DNA from: CAZWBR01 sp964632305
GTDB lineage: Bacteria > Bacteroidota > Bacteroidia > Bacteroidales > Prolixibacteraceae
DNA length: 64,000 nucleotides
Direction: 5' to 3'
Assembly: GCA_964632305.1 (NCBI GenBank)
Contig: CAZWBR010000018.1
Location: 1-64,000 of the forward strand
Both the position numbers and the translations under genes were made by a program. Positions 47,391 to 56,276 of the stretch are shown here, piece after piece; positions within the stretch are counted from its first letter, which is position 1, and each line of letters begins with the position of its first letter. The notes under the pieces were generated by a model. That model did not search any database. It saw nothing but the letters and a program-made list of their open reading frames with translations, and was not told the origin of the DNA.

Positions 47391-50300
47391 TTAAGAGATT
47401 GAAATAATTGATTCATCTGTCATAGGGATTTCCACAATAAAAGATGTTCCTTTTCCGGGCGAAGTCTGAAAACGGATTTCGCCCTTCATGTTTTCGATAA
47501 TCCTTTTCGTGATAGCCAATCCCAATCCCATGCCACTGTTCTTCGTGGTGAAGCTGGGTTCAAACAACCGGTCATGAATCCCGGAAGGGATGCCGGTCCC
47601 GTTGTCGGTGATGGTAATCCTGGCTTTTCCACCTGTTTTGACCAGATCGATCGCAATAAGTCCTTTCCTATCGTTGGGTACTGCCTGAATTCCATTCTTG
47701 ATCAGGTTGATCAGGGCCCTGCCTAACTGGTCCTTATCCCCGTTGATGATAATCTTTTCGGTGTCGGGCAGATTGAGGGTAATATCCGTTTCCTCAGAGG
47801 TCTCGAACAGAAAAGCCACTTCTTTGATCCGTTCAGCTACATCGACCGGTTCGGGTTTGACGCGCGACATCTTGGCAAAATCGGAGAATGCTGAAGCGAT
47901 CGACGAGAGGACTTCGATCTGTTCGATCAGGCTGCGGGTTACTTTATTGAAATATTCGTCAAATTTTTCATTCCCCTGTTCCTTAATTCGCTGGAGGTAT
48001 TGAATGTTGAGCTTCATCGGAGTCAGCGGGTTATTGATCTCATGAGCAATCTGCCGCGCCATCTCCTTCCAGGCCAATTCGCGTTCCGAGCGGGCTAACA
48101 TGGCCGCACTTTCGGCCAGTTCATCCACTTTTTTGTTGTACTCCTTGGCCAAACGTCCAATTTCATCCTCACCCAGATAATCGATCTTGGCATTCTCTTT
48201 TCCCAATTCTATCCCCTTCAGATTTTCTTCTATGCGAAGCAGTGGGGCGGTAAGTTTATTGCTGATAATTAAGGCTATCAGCAACGAGGCCAGGATCAGG
48301 AAAATATAGATATTGGAGAAGGTGACAATAAACCCGGACACCTCCTTAATAAAATCATCCTGCCGGCTGAAATAGGGAATATTGACAAAACCTACTTGTT
48401 GGTCGAACATATTATAGACTGGGGCATAGGCAGAAAAGAAGTTCATATTGCCAAGATTCTCATTGTGGAGAAAAATAGCACGTCCTTCTATGGCCAAAGC
48501 TTTATAGGCCTGCGGGTCCATCTTTCGGGAGGTTAATCCCTGGTCAAAGATCTCGCTCCTTGATGTTGAAGTAAGAAATCCATTCGTGTCGTACAGATTG
48601 ATATCGCTCCAGGTAATGTCGGAGAGCTCGATTAACTGATCGTTCAATGCATCCCTGATTGATCTTATCTGATCTGTACTGCCAATCCGCAATTCAATCT
48701 CCGAAGAAATGGCCCTGATCTTCTCTTCAAGGTTTTGTTTCAGGGTGACCCGAAACTCATTATAGTTGTACCAGATCAATCCCATTCCTATGATAAAGAG
48801 AATACCCAGTAGGGTTAAAACCAGGGTGGCTTGTATTTTCTCCCTGAGGTCCAGCTTTTTGCTGCCGTAACCGGTAACATTTTTATTGGCTATGATCCAG
48901 AGATATCCCAGAAGATAGATCAGCAGGAATATGTATGGGAATGTTCCGATCCTGTTTAGCAATGAGTTTTCCGGATAACTGACCACCACATAATTTTCCC
49001 CGCCGCGGTGATAAACACAATGATTATACCCGGCTTGTTTATAATAGGAAAACTCCTGGTCGGGTTTGGAGAGCGTGGGTGGCCTCAGGTTATACTGGTA
49101 CTCCCCGCCACGGTCGACCAACCGACCGCCGAAATATTTGGCATAGCTGAAGCCGTTATTCCTGCTTTTACGGGAGGCCTGTTCGTCCAGAAGCAATTGC
49201 GGGTATCCTTTCCCTTCCGGGATGATTTTTGAATAGAGCTCGACAAAAATGGCAAGAGAAGTGCCGTTTACCGGGGATATGAAATCTATTTGACCCAGAT
49301 AAGATATTCTCCCGTTCAATTGATTGACGAAATAAAAATTGCTGCCCGGGACCAAAACCCCCATCGTCGATTTCATGTTATCGAAAAAATCCAGGCAAGG
49401 GAATCTCTTCTCTTCCTCCTCCAGAAGCAGGGTGTCGGTTTGGGCACAGACCGTCACCTGCAATTCGTAGTTACGCCAAAATCCTGTAAAATAGGTATTC
49501 CGAAAATAGTTTTCGAGAAAGAAATAGGGCGGTGTAAGAAACCTGGAGATCATCGTGTCGGAGACAATCTTATTGTCGAATTCCGTCAAAAAGCTTTCGG
49601 CGGCCGGATCGCGTTCCGAGGCCAGGTTGACGCTCCAAAGACGTTGCTCTTTTATCTTTTTCTCCTCCATTAACATATGGGCAGTGAGATTCAGGTACAT
49701 GGCCGAGAAAACGGAAAAGATCAGAAGGAGGGTGAGGCGGAACCGTACAATCTTTTCCTTGTCAATGGCATAAAAGAACCCGGCAATTACTGCGACCAAT
49801 ATCAGGGAATAGAAGGAAACAGGCAATTGAAGAAGGCGAAACCCGATGGTGAAAAGTAAGACCGAGCCAATAGGATAGAGCAGGAATTTCATTTGGTTCT
49901 CATTGGTATGCGACAGACATCTTAACCGAATCAGGATGATCCCGGCTCCCAGAACCTGGAGGGCGACGCTGAAAAAAGCAAGAATATTGATGGCCGAAAT
50001 CCGGAGGTTGGAAAACAATTCCAAAGAGATATTGGAATTGTTCAACAGGGTGATAAAAAGAAAGGTTGAAAAGCTGAAATAAAGGCCGAAGAAAAGATAA
50101 GGCAGAAAAACCGAAAGGATTGCTCTCTTTTTTTTGTCCTCGGGTTTCTCGTGAAATTTAAAAAATGAATGAGCCAGATGCAGCATCAGGAATGAGAGCA
50201 GGGCATATTCCCCAAGAGAAGGCAGCCATATGCCGTAGGCAAAAAAGGCAGGGGAAAAAATGTCAAGTGAAAAGAGCACTTCGGGAAAGCGTCCGTTGTT

Positions 50301-51065
50301 TACAATGAAATAGAGCGAAAAGGAGATAAGGAGCACAATGGCTGTTTTAAGCCAGGGCACCATTTTCCTTGATCGGATCAGCCATTGATTGATATGGGTA
50401 AGAAGGAGCAGGGCAAAAAGAAAATAGAAAAGGGATAGGAAAAGGGCGGTTTTTTCGCTGAAGGCGACATCGTTGCTGTCCACCAGGGAAAAGAGGTATT
50501 GTCCTTTGCTGTCCCTGATAGTGATGGCCCCTGATGTTTCAGTCTCTTTGATCTCATAACTATCCGGGAGGTTGAATTCCGGCTGGAAACTACTCCTGAT
50601 GTATTTATTACTGTATGGAAAGGTTCGCTTGATCATGATAAAACCTTCCACGCGGTAGTTTCCCGATGTTTTGGAAGAGGTGAGGAACCATCCTGTCGGG
50701 AATCTTTTGATGGAAATATCCTTCCCTGCTTCATCGTTCCTTGCCGGGAAGGTGACGAGAGAAGAGTTCCAGTAGATGAGTGAGTCTTTCTGATAGATGC
50801 ATAAGGCCACTCCCTTTTTTCCGTAATCTCCGGTAGGAGTCATCGACCAAACGGAGTTTTGGCCCTGGTTTTTTTCAATCTGCCCTATCGTGAGATCGAG
50901 TATATTCGATAGATCCCTCTCTTTTTTCTCCAGGATTTTAGTCACCTCGTTGGCTACCTCGCCGGGACTGATGCGGTGGCTCAACAGCGATTTCCCGCTG
51001 ATAGCAAACAGCAGGACGATAAGGGCCGAGATCAACCAACGATATTTTTTCCAGAGATCATTCAT
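47391..51065 (-). CDS. Very large membrane sensor histidine kinase
   Basis: This 1224-residue kinase has an N-terminal helix and large extracytoplasmic domain, a block of about eight hydrophobic helices (residues about 210-460), a second extracytoplasmic region (about 490-735), further helices with a double-Cache-like region, HAMP, HisKA and HATPase domains. The phospho-acceptor is His1008 in RQIAHEINNPLTPM; the N-box INLIKNGIQAV, DNGTGIP and GMGLGLAITKRI are intact. The start is the ATG two codons into the open frame. It starts 2 bases after rlmH. The signal and partner regulator are unknown; the kinase core resembles the NtrY type. Confidence 0.88.
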   Translation of the reverse strand: MNDLWKKYRWLISALIVLLFAISGKSLLSHRISPGEVANEVTKILEKKERDLSNILDLTIGQIEKNQGQNSVWSMTPTGDYGKKGVALCIYQKDSLIYWNSSLVTFPARNDEAGKDISIKRFPTGWFLTSSKTSGNYRVEGFIMIKRTFPYSNKYIRSSFQPEFNLPDSYEIKETETSGAITIRDSKGQYLFSLVDSNDVAFSEKTALFLSLFYFLFALLLLTHINQWLIRSRKMVPWLKTAIVLLISFSLYFIVNNGRFPEVLFSLDIFSPAFFAYGIWLPSLGEYALLSFLMLHLAHSFFKFHEKPEDKKKRAILSVFLPYLFFGLYFSFSTFLFITLLNNSNISLELFSNLRISAINILAFFSVALQVLGAGIILIRLRCLSHTNENQMKFLLYPIGSVLLFTIGFRLLQLPVSFYSLILVAVIAGFFYAIDKEKIVRFRLTLLLIFSVFSAMYLNLTAHMLMEEKKIKEQRLWSVNLASERDPAAESFLTEFDNKIVSDTMISRFLTPPYFFLENYFRNTYFTGFWRNYELQVTVCAQTDTLLLEEEEKRFPCLDFFDNMKSTMGVLVPGSNFYFVNQLNGRISYLGQIDFISPVNGTSLAIFVELYSKIIPEGKGYPQLLLDEQASRKSRNNGFSYAKYFGGRLVDRGGEYQYNLRPPTLSKPDQEFSYYKQAGYNHCVYHRGGENYVVVSYPENSLLNRIGTFPYIFLLIYLLGYLWIIANKNVTGYGSKKLDLREKIQATLVLTLLGILFIIGMGLIWYNYNEFRVTLKQNLEEKIRAISSEIELRIGSTDQIRSIRDALNDQLIELSDITWSDINLYDTNGFLTSTSRSEIFDQGLTSRKMDPQAYKALAIEGRAIFLHNENLGNMNFFSAYAPVYNMFDQQVGFVNIPYFSRQDDFIKEVSGFIVTFSNIYIFLILASLLIALIISNKLTAPLLRIEENLKGIELGKENAKIDYLGEDEIGRLAKEYNKKVDELAESAAMLARSERELAWKEMARQIAHEINNPLTPMKLNIQYLQRIKEQGNEKFDEYFNKVTRSLIEQIEVLSSIASAFSDFAKMSRVKPEPVDVAERIKEVAFLFETSEETDITLNLPDTEKIIINGDKDQLGRALINLIKNGIQAVPNDRKGLIAIDLVKTGGKARITITDNGTGIPSGIHDRLFEPSFTTKNSGMGLGLAITKRIIENMKGEIRFQTSPGKGTSFIVEIPMTDESIISIS

Positions 51066-51067
51066 TT

Positions 51068-51541
51068 TCAATCGTGATGATAAGGTTCTCCTTTAATGAT
51101 GGTCATTGCCCGATAGAGCTGCTCGGCAAAAATAAGTCTTACCAGTTGATGGGGAAACGTCATTTTCGAGAGCGAAATTTTCGAATCAGCCCGCTGATAT
51201 ACTTCATCGGAAAAGCCATAAGGGCCACCTACGACAAAAGTTAACTGACGCGTGCCTGTAACCATTTTCTTTTCAATCCATTTGGCAAATCCGGTGGAGC
51301 TCAGCTCATTCCCCTGCTCATCGAGCAGAATTAACAGATCACCCTGAGAAACAAGATCCAGTATTGCCTTCCCCTCCTTCTCCTTCTGCTGGGAAGGGGA
51401 CAAATTGCGGTTATTCTTAATATCCGGGATGATTCTCATCTCAAAAGGCAGATAAAAAGAGACCCTTTTGAGGTAATCGTCGATTCCCTCCTTTAGATAT
51501 TTCCGGTCGGTGGATCCTATGAGCAACAAGGTTATTTTCAC
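51068..51541 (-). CDS. rlmH: 23S rRNA (pseudouridine1915-N3)-methyltransferase
   Basis: This 157-residue SPOUT methyltransferase modifies pseudouridine 1915 of 23S rRNA in assembled ribosomes. Motifs LLDEQGNELSSTGFAKWI, FVVGGPYGFSDEVYQRAD and the C-terminal LSKMTFPHQLVRLIFAEQLYRA are diagnostic, as is the end YHHD. The start codon is GTG at 51541. It is the first gene before the large kinase. Confidence 0.96.
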   Translation of the reverse strand: MKITLLLIGSTDRKYLKEGIDDYLKRVSFYLPFEMRIIPDIKNNRNLSPSQQKEKEGKAILDLVSQGDLLILLDEQGNELSSTGFAKWIEKKMVTGTRQLTFVVGGPYGFSDEVYQRADSKISLSKMTFPHQLVRLIFAEQLYRAMTIIKGEPYHHD

Positions 51542-51582
51542 AATTGCAAGATAAGGTACTTTCTATTAACTATTGTTTTATG

Positions 51583-51590
51583 CAAAAATA
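51583..51590 (-). promoter_or_regulatory. -7 promoter box of rlmH
   Basis: TATTTTTG on the minus strand, about 41 bases before the GTG start of rlmH. Confidence 0.5.
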
Positions 51591-51639
51591 ATCATCCTGA
51601 AAATATATTTATCTAAGGATGAAAAAGCAATAAATCCGC

Positions 51640-51672
51640 TTGTTTTCAAACTTTTAAATATAATTAATTTTG
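51640..51672 (+). promoter_or_regulatory. Promoter of the DUF4783 gene
   Basis: TTG at 51640-51642 and TAATTTTG at 51665-51672 are 22 bases apart, near the Bacteroidota consensus. The gene starts 99 bases downstream of the box. Confidence 0.5.
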
Positions 51673-51771
51673 CGGGGTTCCCCGGAATGATTGATCAAAA
51701 ATAAATTATGAGCTTTAAATATTTATTTATTTGCACGATTATTGTAATTTCATTCCAAAGAATTGTAAGCT

Positions 51772-52161
51772 ATGAAGAAAAGTACCGGACATGCAGTTAT
51801 GTTGTTGTTTATGATGATGTTGGTTGCAACGCTTTCTTTCGGACAAGTATCCTCACAAATCGTGAACGGTTTGAAATCGGGCGACGCAAAAGCCGTTTCA
51901 AGCTTTTTCAACGAAAGTGTTGAGCTGGTTGTTCTCGATCGCGAAAGTGTATGTTCTCAGGCACAGGGTGAACAAATTTTACGGGATTTCTTCAGTAAAA
52001 ACAAACCGACCGATTTTAAAATTACCCATCAGGGAGGCGATGATGCACCCTATGCGATAGGTAGGATGCAAACCTCGGGGGGAAATTACCGAATCTATTT
52101 TCTCCTGAAATCGACCGGGAATGATCCTAAGATCGTACACCTCCGAATTGAGAAGGATTAA
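51772..52161 (+). CDS. DUF4783 secreted protein
   Basis: This 129-residue protein has a signal peptide ending near LSFGQ (residue 24) and an NTF2-like fold suggested by IVNGLKSGDAKAVSSFFNESVEL and QGEQILRDFFSKNKPTDF, which is the DUF4783 pattern of Bacteroidota. The mature part of about 105 residues is periplasmic. The function is unknown. It lies 27 bases before the YihY gene in the same direction and divergent from rlmH. Confidence 0.85.
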   Translation: MKKSTGHAVMLLFMMMLVATLSFGQVSSQIVNGLKSGDAKAVSSFFNESVELVVLDRESVCSQAQGEQILRDFFSKNKPTDFKITHQGGDDAPYAIGRMQTSGGNYRIYFLLKSTGNDPKIVHLRIEKD

Positions 52162-52188
52162 GAAGCAACCCTCTATCCCGTAGTTTAG

Positions 52189-53157
52189 ATGACAACATTA
52201 AAGAAGATTCAACTTTGGTTGGTTAGACGGGGCGAGGAATTGGGAAATCGGGCGAAGAAGATTACGCTCCCTTTTTTCGATGATGTGCCTCTCTATGATG
52301 TTGCCCTCTTTTTCTGGAAGGGAATGGAATCAGGTGCCATTACCACCCGTGCTTCTGCCGTGGCTTTCAACTTCATCCTGGCCATGTTCCCGGCCATCAT
52401 CTTTCTATTTACCCTCATTCCCTATATCCCGATTGCCGACTTTCAAAACCAGCTGATGGATTTGATGCGGAGCATATTGCCCAATAACGCTTTCCTGGCT
52501 GTTCGCGAAACCATCGAAGATATCATCACCCAACCAAGAGGGGGCTTATTGTCCTTCGGTTTCTTCGCGGCATTTATCTTTTCGACCAATGGCATTGTTT
52601 CCGTGATCGGGGCTTTCAACCAAACGATCCATACCATTGAAACGCGTACCTGGTGGAACCAGCGAATTGTGGCCCTGATCCTGGCCATAATCCTCACCAC
52701 CTTAACAGCAGTCAGCGTGGCGCTAATCACCATCAGCGAAAAACTGCTCCGCTTTTTAGTGGCGAAGGATGTTATCCGTGTCGACTTTACCTATTATCTA
52801 CTGATTGGGGGTAAGTGGTTGGTTATACTGTTGCTTTTCTTTTTCACCTTCGCTTTTCTCTTCTATTTTGCACCGGCCCGTAAGATGAAATTCCGTTTTA
52901 TTTCTGCCGGGGGGTCGTTGGCCACCCTGCTTTCCATTATTATCTCCGTCGGCTTCTCCTATTACATCAACAATTTCGGAACATACAATACCCTTTACGG
53001 ATCGATCGGAACCCTGGTGGTGGTGATGCTGTGGCTCTATTTCATTGCCTTGATCCTTTTGATCGGCTTTGAACTCAATGTCAGTATCTGGACGGCCCGC
53101 AGCAAAAAAGCAATCCCGATCCCCGATTCGGCTGAAGAGGAGTTCTTTGACGAGTAA
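52189..53157 (+). CDS. YihY/BrkB-family membrane protein
   Basis: This 322-residue inner-membrane protein has about six helices and the family motifs GAITTRASAVAFNFILAMFP, YYINNFGTYNTLYGSIGTLV and LYFIALILLIGFELN. It was once called ribonuclease BN by mistake; the true function is unknown, a transporter role being suspected. It is convergent with ribD, 11 bases between stops. Confidence 0.92.
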   Translation: MTTLKKIQLWLVRRGEELGNRAKKITLPFFDDVPLYDVALFFWKGMESGAITTRASAVAFNFILAMFPAIIFLFTLIPYIPIADFQNQLMDLMRSILPNNAFLAVRETIEDIITQPRGGLLSFGFFAAFIFSTNGIVSVIGAFNQTIHTIETRTWWNQRIVALILAIILTTLTAVSVALITISEKLLRFLVAKDVIRVDFTYYLLIGGKWLVILLLFFFTFAFLFYFAPARKMKFRFISAGGSLATLLSIIISVGFSYYINNFGTYNTLYGSIGTLVVVMLWLYFIALILLIGFELNVSIWTARSKKAIPIPDSAEEEFFDE

Positions 53158-53168
53158 AAGCCGCTTGA

Positions 53169-54233
53169 TTATCTTGAGGACTCGTTCCGGTAGACCCAAA
53201 CCGAACTGTCGTCCAATTCTTCCTGCTTAAGGACAACCCGGTCAATTTTCGGCGCCGTAATACCATGTATGAACCTTTTATTTCCGGTGAAAACCCGCGC
53301 TTCATCCCACAAGGACTTCGAAATAAACGATTCCAGCAGTGTTCTCCCCCCTTCCACGATCAGGGAAACAATATTGCGTTGGTAGAGCTGTTCAAGAATC
53401 TGTTCTATCTCCGTACCATCAAAATCGATCCTGACGTACTCCAGGTTGGGGAGGGATCGTGCTTCCAAAGCGGTAAAAACAAGGGTCGGGGTCGATTGAT
53501 CGAATAGCGCGAGGCTCCGGGAGAGCCTGAGCTGACGGTCCATGACAATTCGCAGGGGATGAGCGCCGTTCCATTCCCTGACCGTTAATGAAGGATTATC
53601 TTTCTCGGCAGTATTTGTTCCCACCATAATCGCGGCCTCGTCACACCTCATTTTGTGAACGGCGATACGCGACAGGTCGTTGGTTATCCAGGTCGGTTGC
53701 CCGAAATTCTCCGCTGTCCGCTCGATGTCGATAAACCCGTCTTCGGTCTCAGCCCATTTTAGAATGATATAGGGGCGTTTCTTCTGATGGAAAGTGAAAA
53801 ACCTTCGGTTTAGTGCCAGGCACTCCTCCTTCAGAAAATCGACCACCACGCTGCATCCGGCTTCCTGCAGTCTTTTTATTCCTCTGCCGGCTACAAGAGC
53901 AAAGGGGTCGGGAGTCCCGATCACCACATTGGGGATCTCCTTACGGATGATTAAATCGGAACAGGGAGGGGTCTTCCCGAAATGCGAACAGGGCTCCAGG
54001 GTCACATAGATGGTTGCTTCCTTCAGCAGTTCCTGATCCCTGACCGAATTGATCGCGTTCACTTCGGCATGGGCCTCCCCATACCTATGATGATATCCCT
54101 CTCCGATTATTTTCCCGTTGTGGACAATAACAGAGCCCACCATAGGATTGGGGGAGACGTTGGCCATACCCGCACGCGCCAGTTCAAGGGCCCGTCGCAT
54201 GAACTTTTCGTTGATCTCAAAAGAAGGATTCAT
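53169..54233 (-). CDS. ribD: Bifunctional riboflavin deaminase/reductase RibD
   Basis: This 354-residue enzyme performs two steps of riboflavin synthesis. The N-terminal deaminase (residues 1 to about 150) has the zinc site HAEVNAI and PCSHFGKTPPCSDL. The C-terminal reductase (about 155-354) has RPYIILKWAETEDGFI and the NADPH-side SLIVEGGRTLLESF. Other rib genes are not in the window and no FMN riboswitch is visible upstream. It is divergent from prmC with only 33 bases between the starts. Confidence 0.96.
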   Translation of the reverse strand: MNPSFEINEKFMRRALELARAGMANVSPNPMVGSVIVHNGKIIGEGYHHRYGEAHAEVNAINSVRDQELLKEATIYVTLEPCSHFGKTPPCSDLIIRKEIPNVVIGTPDPFALVAGRGIKRLQEAGCSVVVDFLKEECLALNRRFFTFHQKKRPYIILKWAETEDGFIDIERTAENFGQPTWITNDLSRIAVHKMRCDEAAIMVGTNTAEKDNPSLTVREWNGAHPLRIVMDRQLRLSRSLALFDQSTPTLVFTALEARSLPNLEYVRIDFDGTEIEQILEQLYQRNIVSLIVEGGRTLLESFISKSLWDEARVFTGNKRFIHGITAPKIDRVVLKQEELDDSSVWVYRNESSR

Positions 54234-54246
54234 CTGCTGATTTATC

Positions 54247-54254
54247 TATTTTTG
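54247..54254 (+). promoter_or_regulatory. -7 promoter box of prmC
   Basis: TATTTTTG ends 12 bases before the prmC ATG, so the mRNA would be nearly leaderless. The -33 region would lie within the ribD start. Confidence 0.5.
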
Positions 54255-54266
54255 TAAAAAAAAACA

Positions 54267-55112
54267 ATGCAAGCCGCAAAACAACTGATCACGGAAAAAC
54301 TTCAACCCCTCTATCCCCCTCATGAAGTCGAAAGCATAACGTTGCTGATTCTTGAACATGTTTTGGGACTCAGTCGGTTGGAAATACGGCTCCGCCATTG
54401 CGAAAAAATTCCGTCGGCTAAGTTAACTCAAATAGAGGAAATTGTAAACCGTCTCATCGGGATGGAACCAATTCAGTATATTTTAGGCGAGACAGAATTT
54501 TATGGGCTGAAAATCAAGGTGAATCCTGCGGTGTTGATTCCCCGTCCCGAAACGGAAGAGCTGGTCGATTGGGTGATCCGCGAAAAGCCGGTCCACTCTT
54601 CCTCCCTTCTCGATATTGGAACAGGTAGCGGCTGCATTCCCATTTCGGTCGCGAAAAACAGTAACTACAGTCACGTCGAAGGGTGGGATATCTCGGGTGA
54701 GGCGTTGGCCGTGGCACGTGAAAATGCTGAAGCCAATGATGTTAAGGTTGATTTCATTCAAAGGGATATTCTTCAATGGCATAATATCCCCGGCCTGCCA
54801 TCGTGGGATACCATCGTCAGCAATCCTCCCTATGTGACCAATGCGGAGAGAGGGCGGATGGAAAATAATGTGCTCGACCATGAGCCTCACCTGGCCCTTT
54901 TTGTGTCTGATAACGATCCTCTGGTTTTTTACCGTACCATCCTTGAATTTGCGGGAGATCATTTAGCCCGGGGTGGACAGCTCTTCTTCGAAATCAACGA
55001 GGGGCTTGGAGAAGAGATGGTGCAACTGATTCATTCGTATGGATTCCTGAATATTATTCTCCGCAAGGATATTAACGGGAAGGACCGCATGGTCAAAGCC
55101 TCCCATCCCTGA
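54267..55112 (+). CDS. prmC: Release factor glutamine methyltransferase
   Basis: This 281-residue SAM-dependent enzyme methylates the GGQ glutamine of release factors RF1 and RF2. The SAM-binding motif is LLDIGTGSGCIPISVA, the substrate-side motif SNPPYVT, and the N-terminal helical domain precedes PRPETEELVDWVI. Length is normal. Confidence 0.95.
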   Translation: MQAAKQLITEKLQPLYPPHEVESITLLILEHVLGLSRLEIRLRHCEKIPSAKLTQIEEIVNRLIGMEPIQYILGETEFYGLKIKVNPAVLIPRPETEELVDWVIREKPVHSSSLLDIGTGSGCIPISVAKNSNYSHVEGWDISGEALAVARENAEANDVKVDFIQRDILQWHNIPGLPSWDTIVSNPPYVTNAERGRMENNVLDHEPHLALFVSDNDPLVFYRTILEFAGDHLARGGQLFFEINEGLGEEMVQLIHSYGFLNIILRKDINGKDRMVKASHP

Positions 55113-55333
55113 TCGGGGACTGTTGGTTTTTCCTGTTTGACGGTCATGAGCCTCTCCTGATCGGTTTAGGGTAAAGAACCTGAAAAATGTATATAAGCTG
55201 AATGGCTAACGGTTCTCTTATTTTTATACCCCCAGCCCCCTGTTTTTTTAATCCGGTTCGCGATAAGCTTTTCCATACCGGTTAGCCGACTGATCATCCT
55301 TTCATCGCCGGTACAACGAAGTACCAACGTCGG

Positions 55334-55400
55334 GGTTTCTGTGTAGTTTCTGTGTAGTATCTGTGTATTTTCTGTGTATAGCAACACAGATACCACATAG
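55334..55400. repeat. 11-bp quadruplet array D with inverted arm
   Basis: Four contiguous units occupy 55336-55379: TTTCTGTGTAG twice, TATCTGTGTAT and TTTCTGTGTAT. The arm 55384-55400 is complementary to 55350-55366, the junction of units 2 and 3, at 16 of 17 positions. Unit 4 forms the loop, as units 3 and 4 do in array B. Confidence 0.85.
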
Positions 55401-55583
55401 ATAATAATTGGAAAATACTTTAAAAATATGGATTCGACAGGAGTGTGCTCCTGATAGGACTTGGGATAGGTCGCCAGGAGCGGGGAGATGAAGTTGCAGT
55501 TGACCTCTCCTTTTGGCGAATCGCTGAGGTTGAAAACAAAAGCTAAGCAGGATTTAGGGTCGCGACGGAGTTGGAAATGGACC

Positions 55584-55617
55584 AAAAAAAAAGGGATCAG
55601 ACGATTGGCCTGATCCC
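55584..55617 (-). terminator. Minus-strand terminator without an assigned gene
   Basis: GGGATCAG / CTGATCCC around ACGATTGGC; on the minus strand it is followed by nine T. The nearest minus-strand gene ends 660 bases upstream of it at 56277. Confidence 0.8.
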
Positions 55618-56081
55618 GACTCATAGGGAAGGGTAATTGTATTGATGGTTAAGGTAAAGCAATTTAACCTGTCGGAATCACCGATCGGTATGACCGGTGG
55701 TGATTTCCTGTTCGTATTCAACTAATATCGCCCTCATGGCGTTTGTTTTCAAAATATCCAGGCATCGGGGAATTGGGTAATGAACCGGTCGCGAAGGTTT
55801 CTGGCCGATTTCAGATTGTTGGCTCCAAGCCCAACCCTGAAAGGAGGGTTTTCGCCCAGTATGCTGGCAGTGATATTTTCGTTTTTAATTCTTTTCCTTG
55901 CATTTGTTTTTTGTTGTCCGTTTTTTCTTTTCCTGTTTGTTCACGTCCACCGATAAAACGGAGCAACCAGCTTTATCTTAAACCGACCTTGGCGGGGTGA
56001 ATTGCCCGAGGCGCTTTGGGCCATTTAAGCGAATCAAACGGGGATGCAAGTTGTGATAGATTTTCGTATGGAGCAATTTCT

Positions 56082-56126
56082 GCATCTATACAATTACCCA
56101 ACATGCATCTATACATTGTCTATACA
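56082..56126. repeat. Degenerate 11-bp array E
   Basis: Units GCATCTATACA, ATTACCCAACA, TGCATCTATACA and TTGTCTATACA follow one another with spacing 11, 12 and 11. Three share TCTATACA, related to the TCTGTAC core of arrays A, C and D. No inverted arm is seen. Confidence 0.55.
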
Positions 56127-56276
56127 AATGGGGGGAGGTTTTACGGTTAATGCTTAAAAGATCTCCCTAAAACCGATAAATTAGGGAAACCCTCCATTAT
56201 CAGGAGTTAATATTTTTGTTGAAAAATCTCAGTTGGGAGCAGATTAGAATAAATATTTCAGCAGATGATAGTGATT

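Larger units (their letters stand above)
55113..56276. other. 1.16-kb convergent intergenic region
   Basis: The longest gene-free stretch lies between the 3' ends of prmC and the response regulator. It holds quadruplet array D (55334), a minus-strand terminator with no evident gene (55584), and a degenerate fifth array (56082). Open frames at 55166-55624 (minus, 152 codons) and 55743-56000 (plus) exist; I do not call them because the first runs through the repeat array and the second is low-complexity. Confidence 0.65.

Noticed and set aside
54234..54266. FMN riboswitch before ribD
   Set aside because: Only 33 bases separate ribD from prmC and the prmC coding region beyond shows no RFN element.
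55166..55624. 152-codon minus-strand ORF through array D
   Set aside because: Composition follows the 11-bp repeat (33 bp per 11 residues), there is no family resemblance, and the array explains the openness of the frame.
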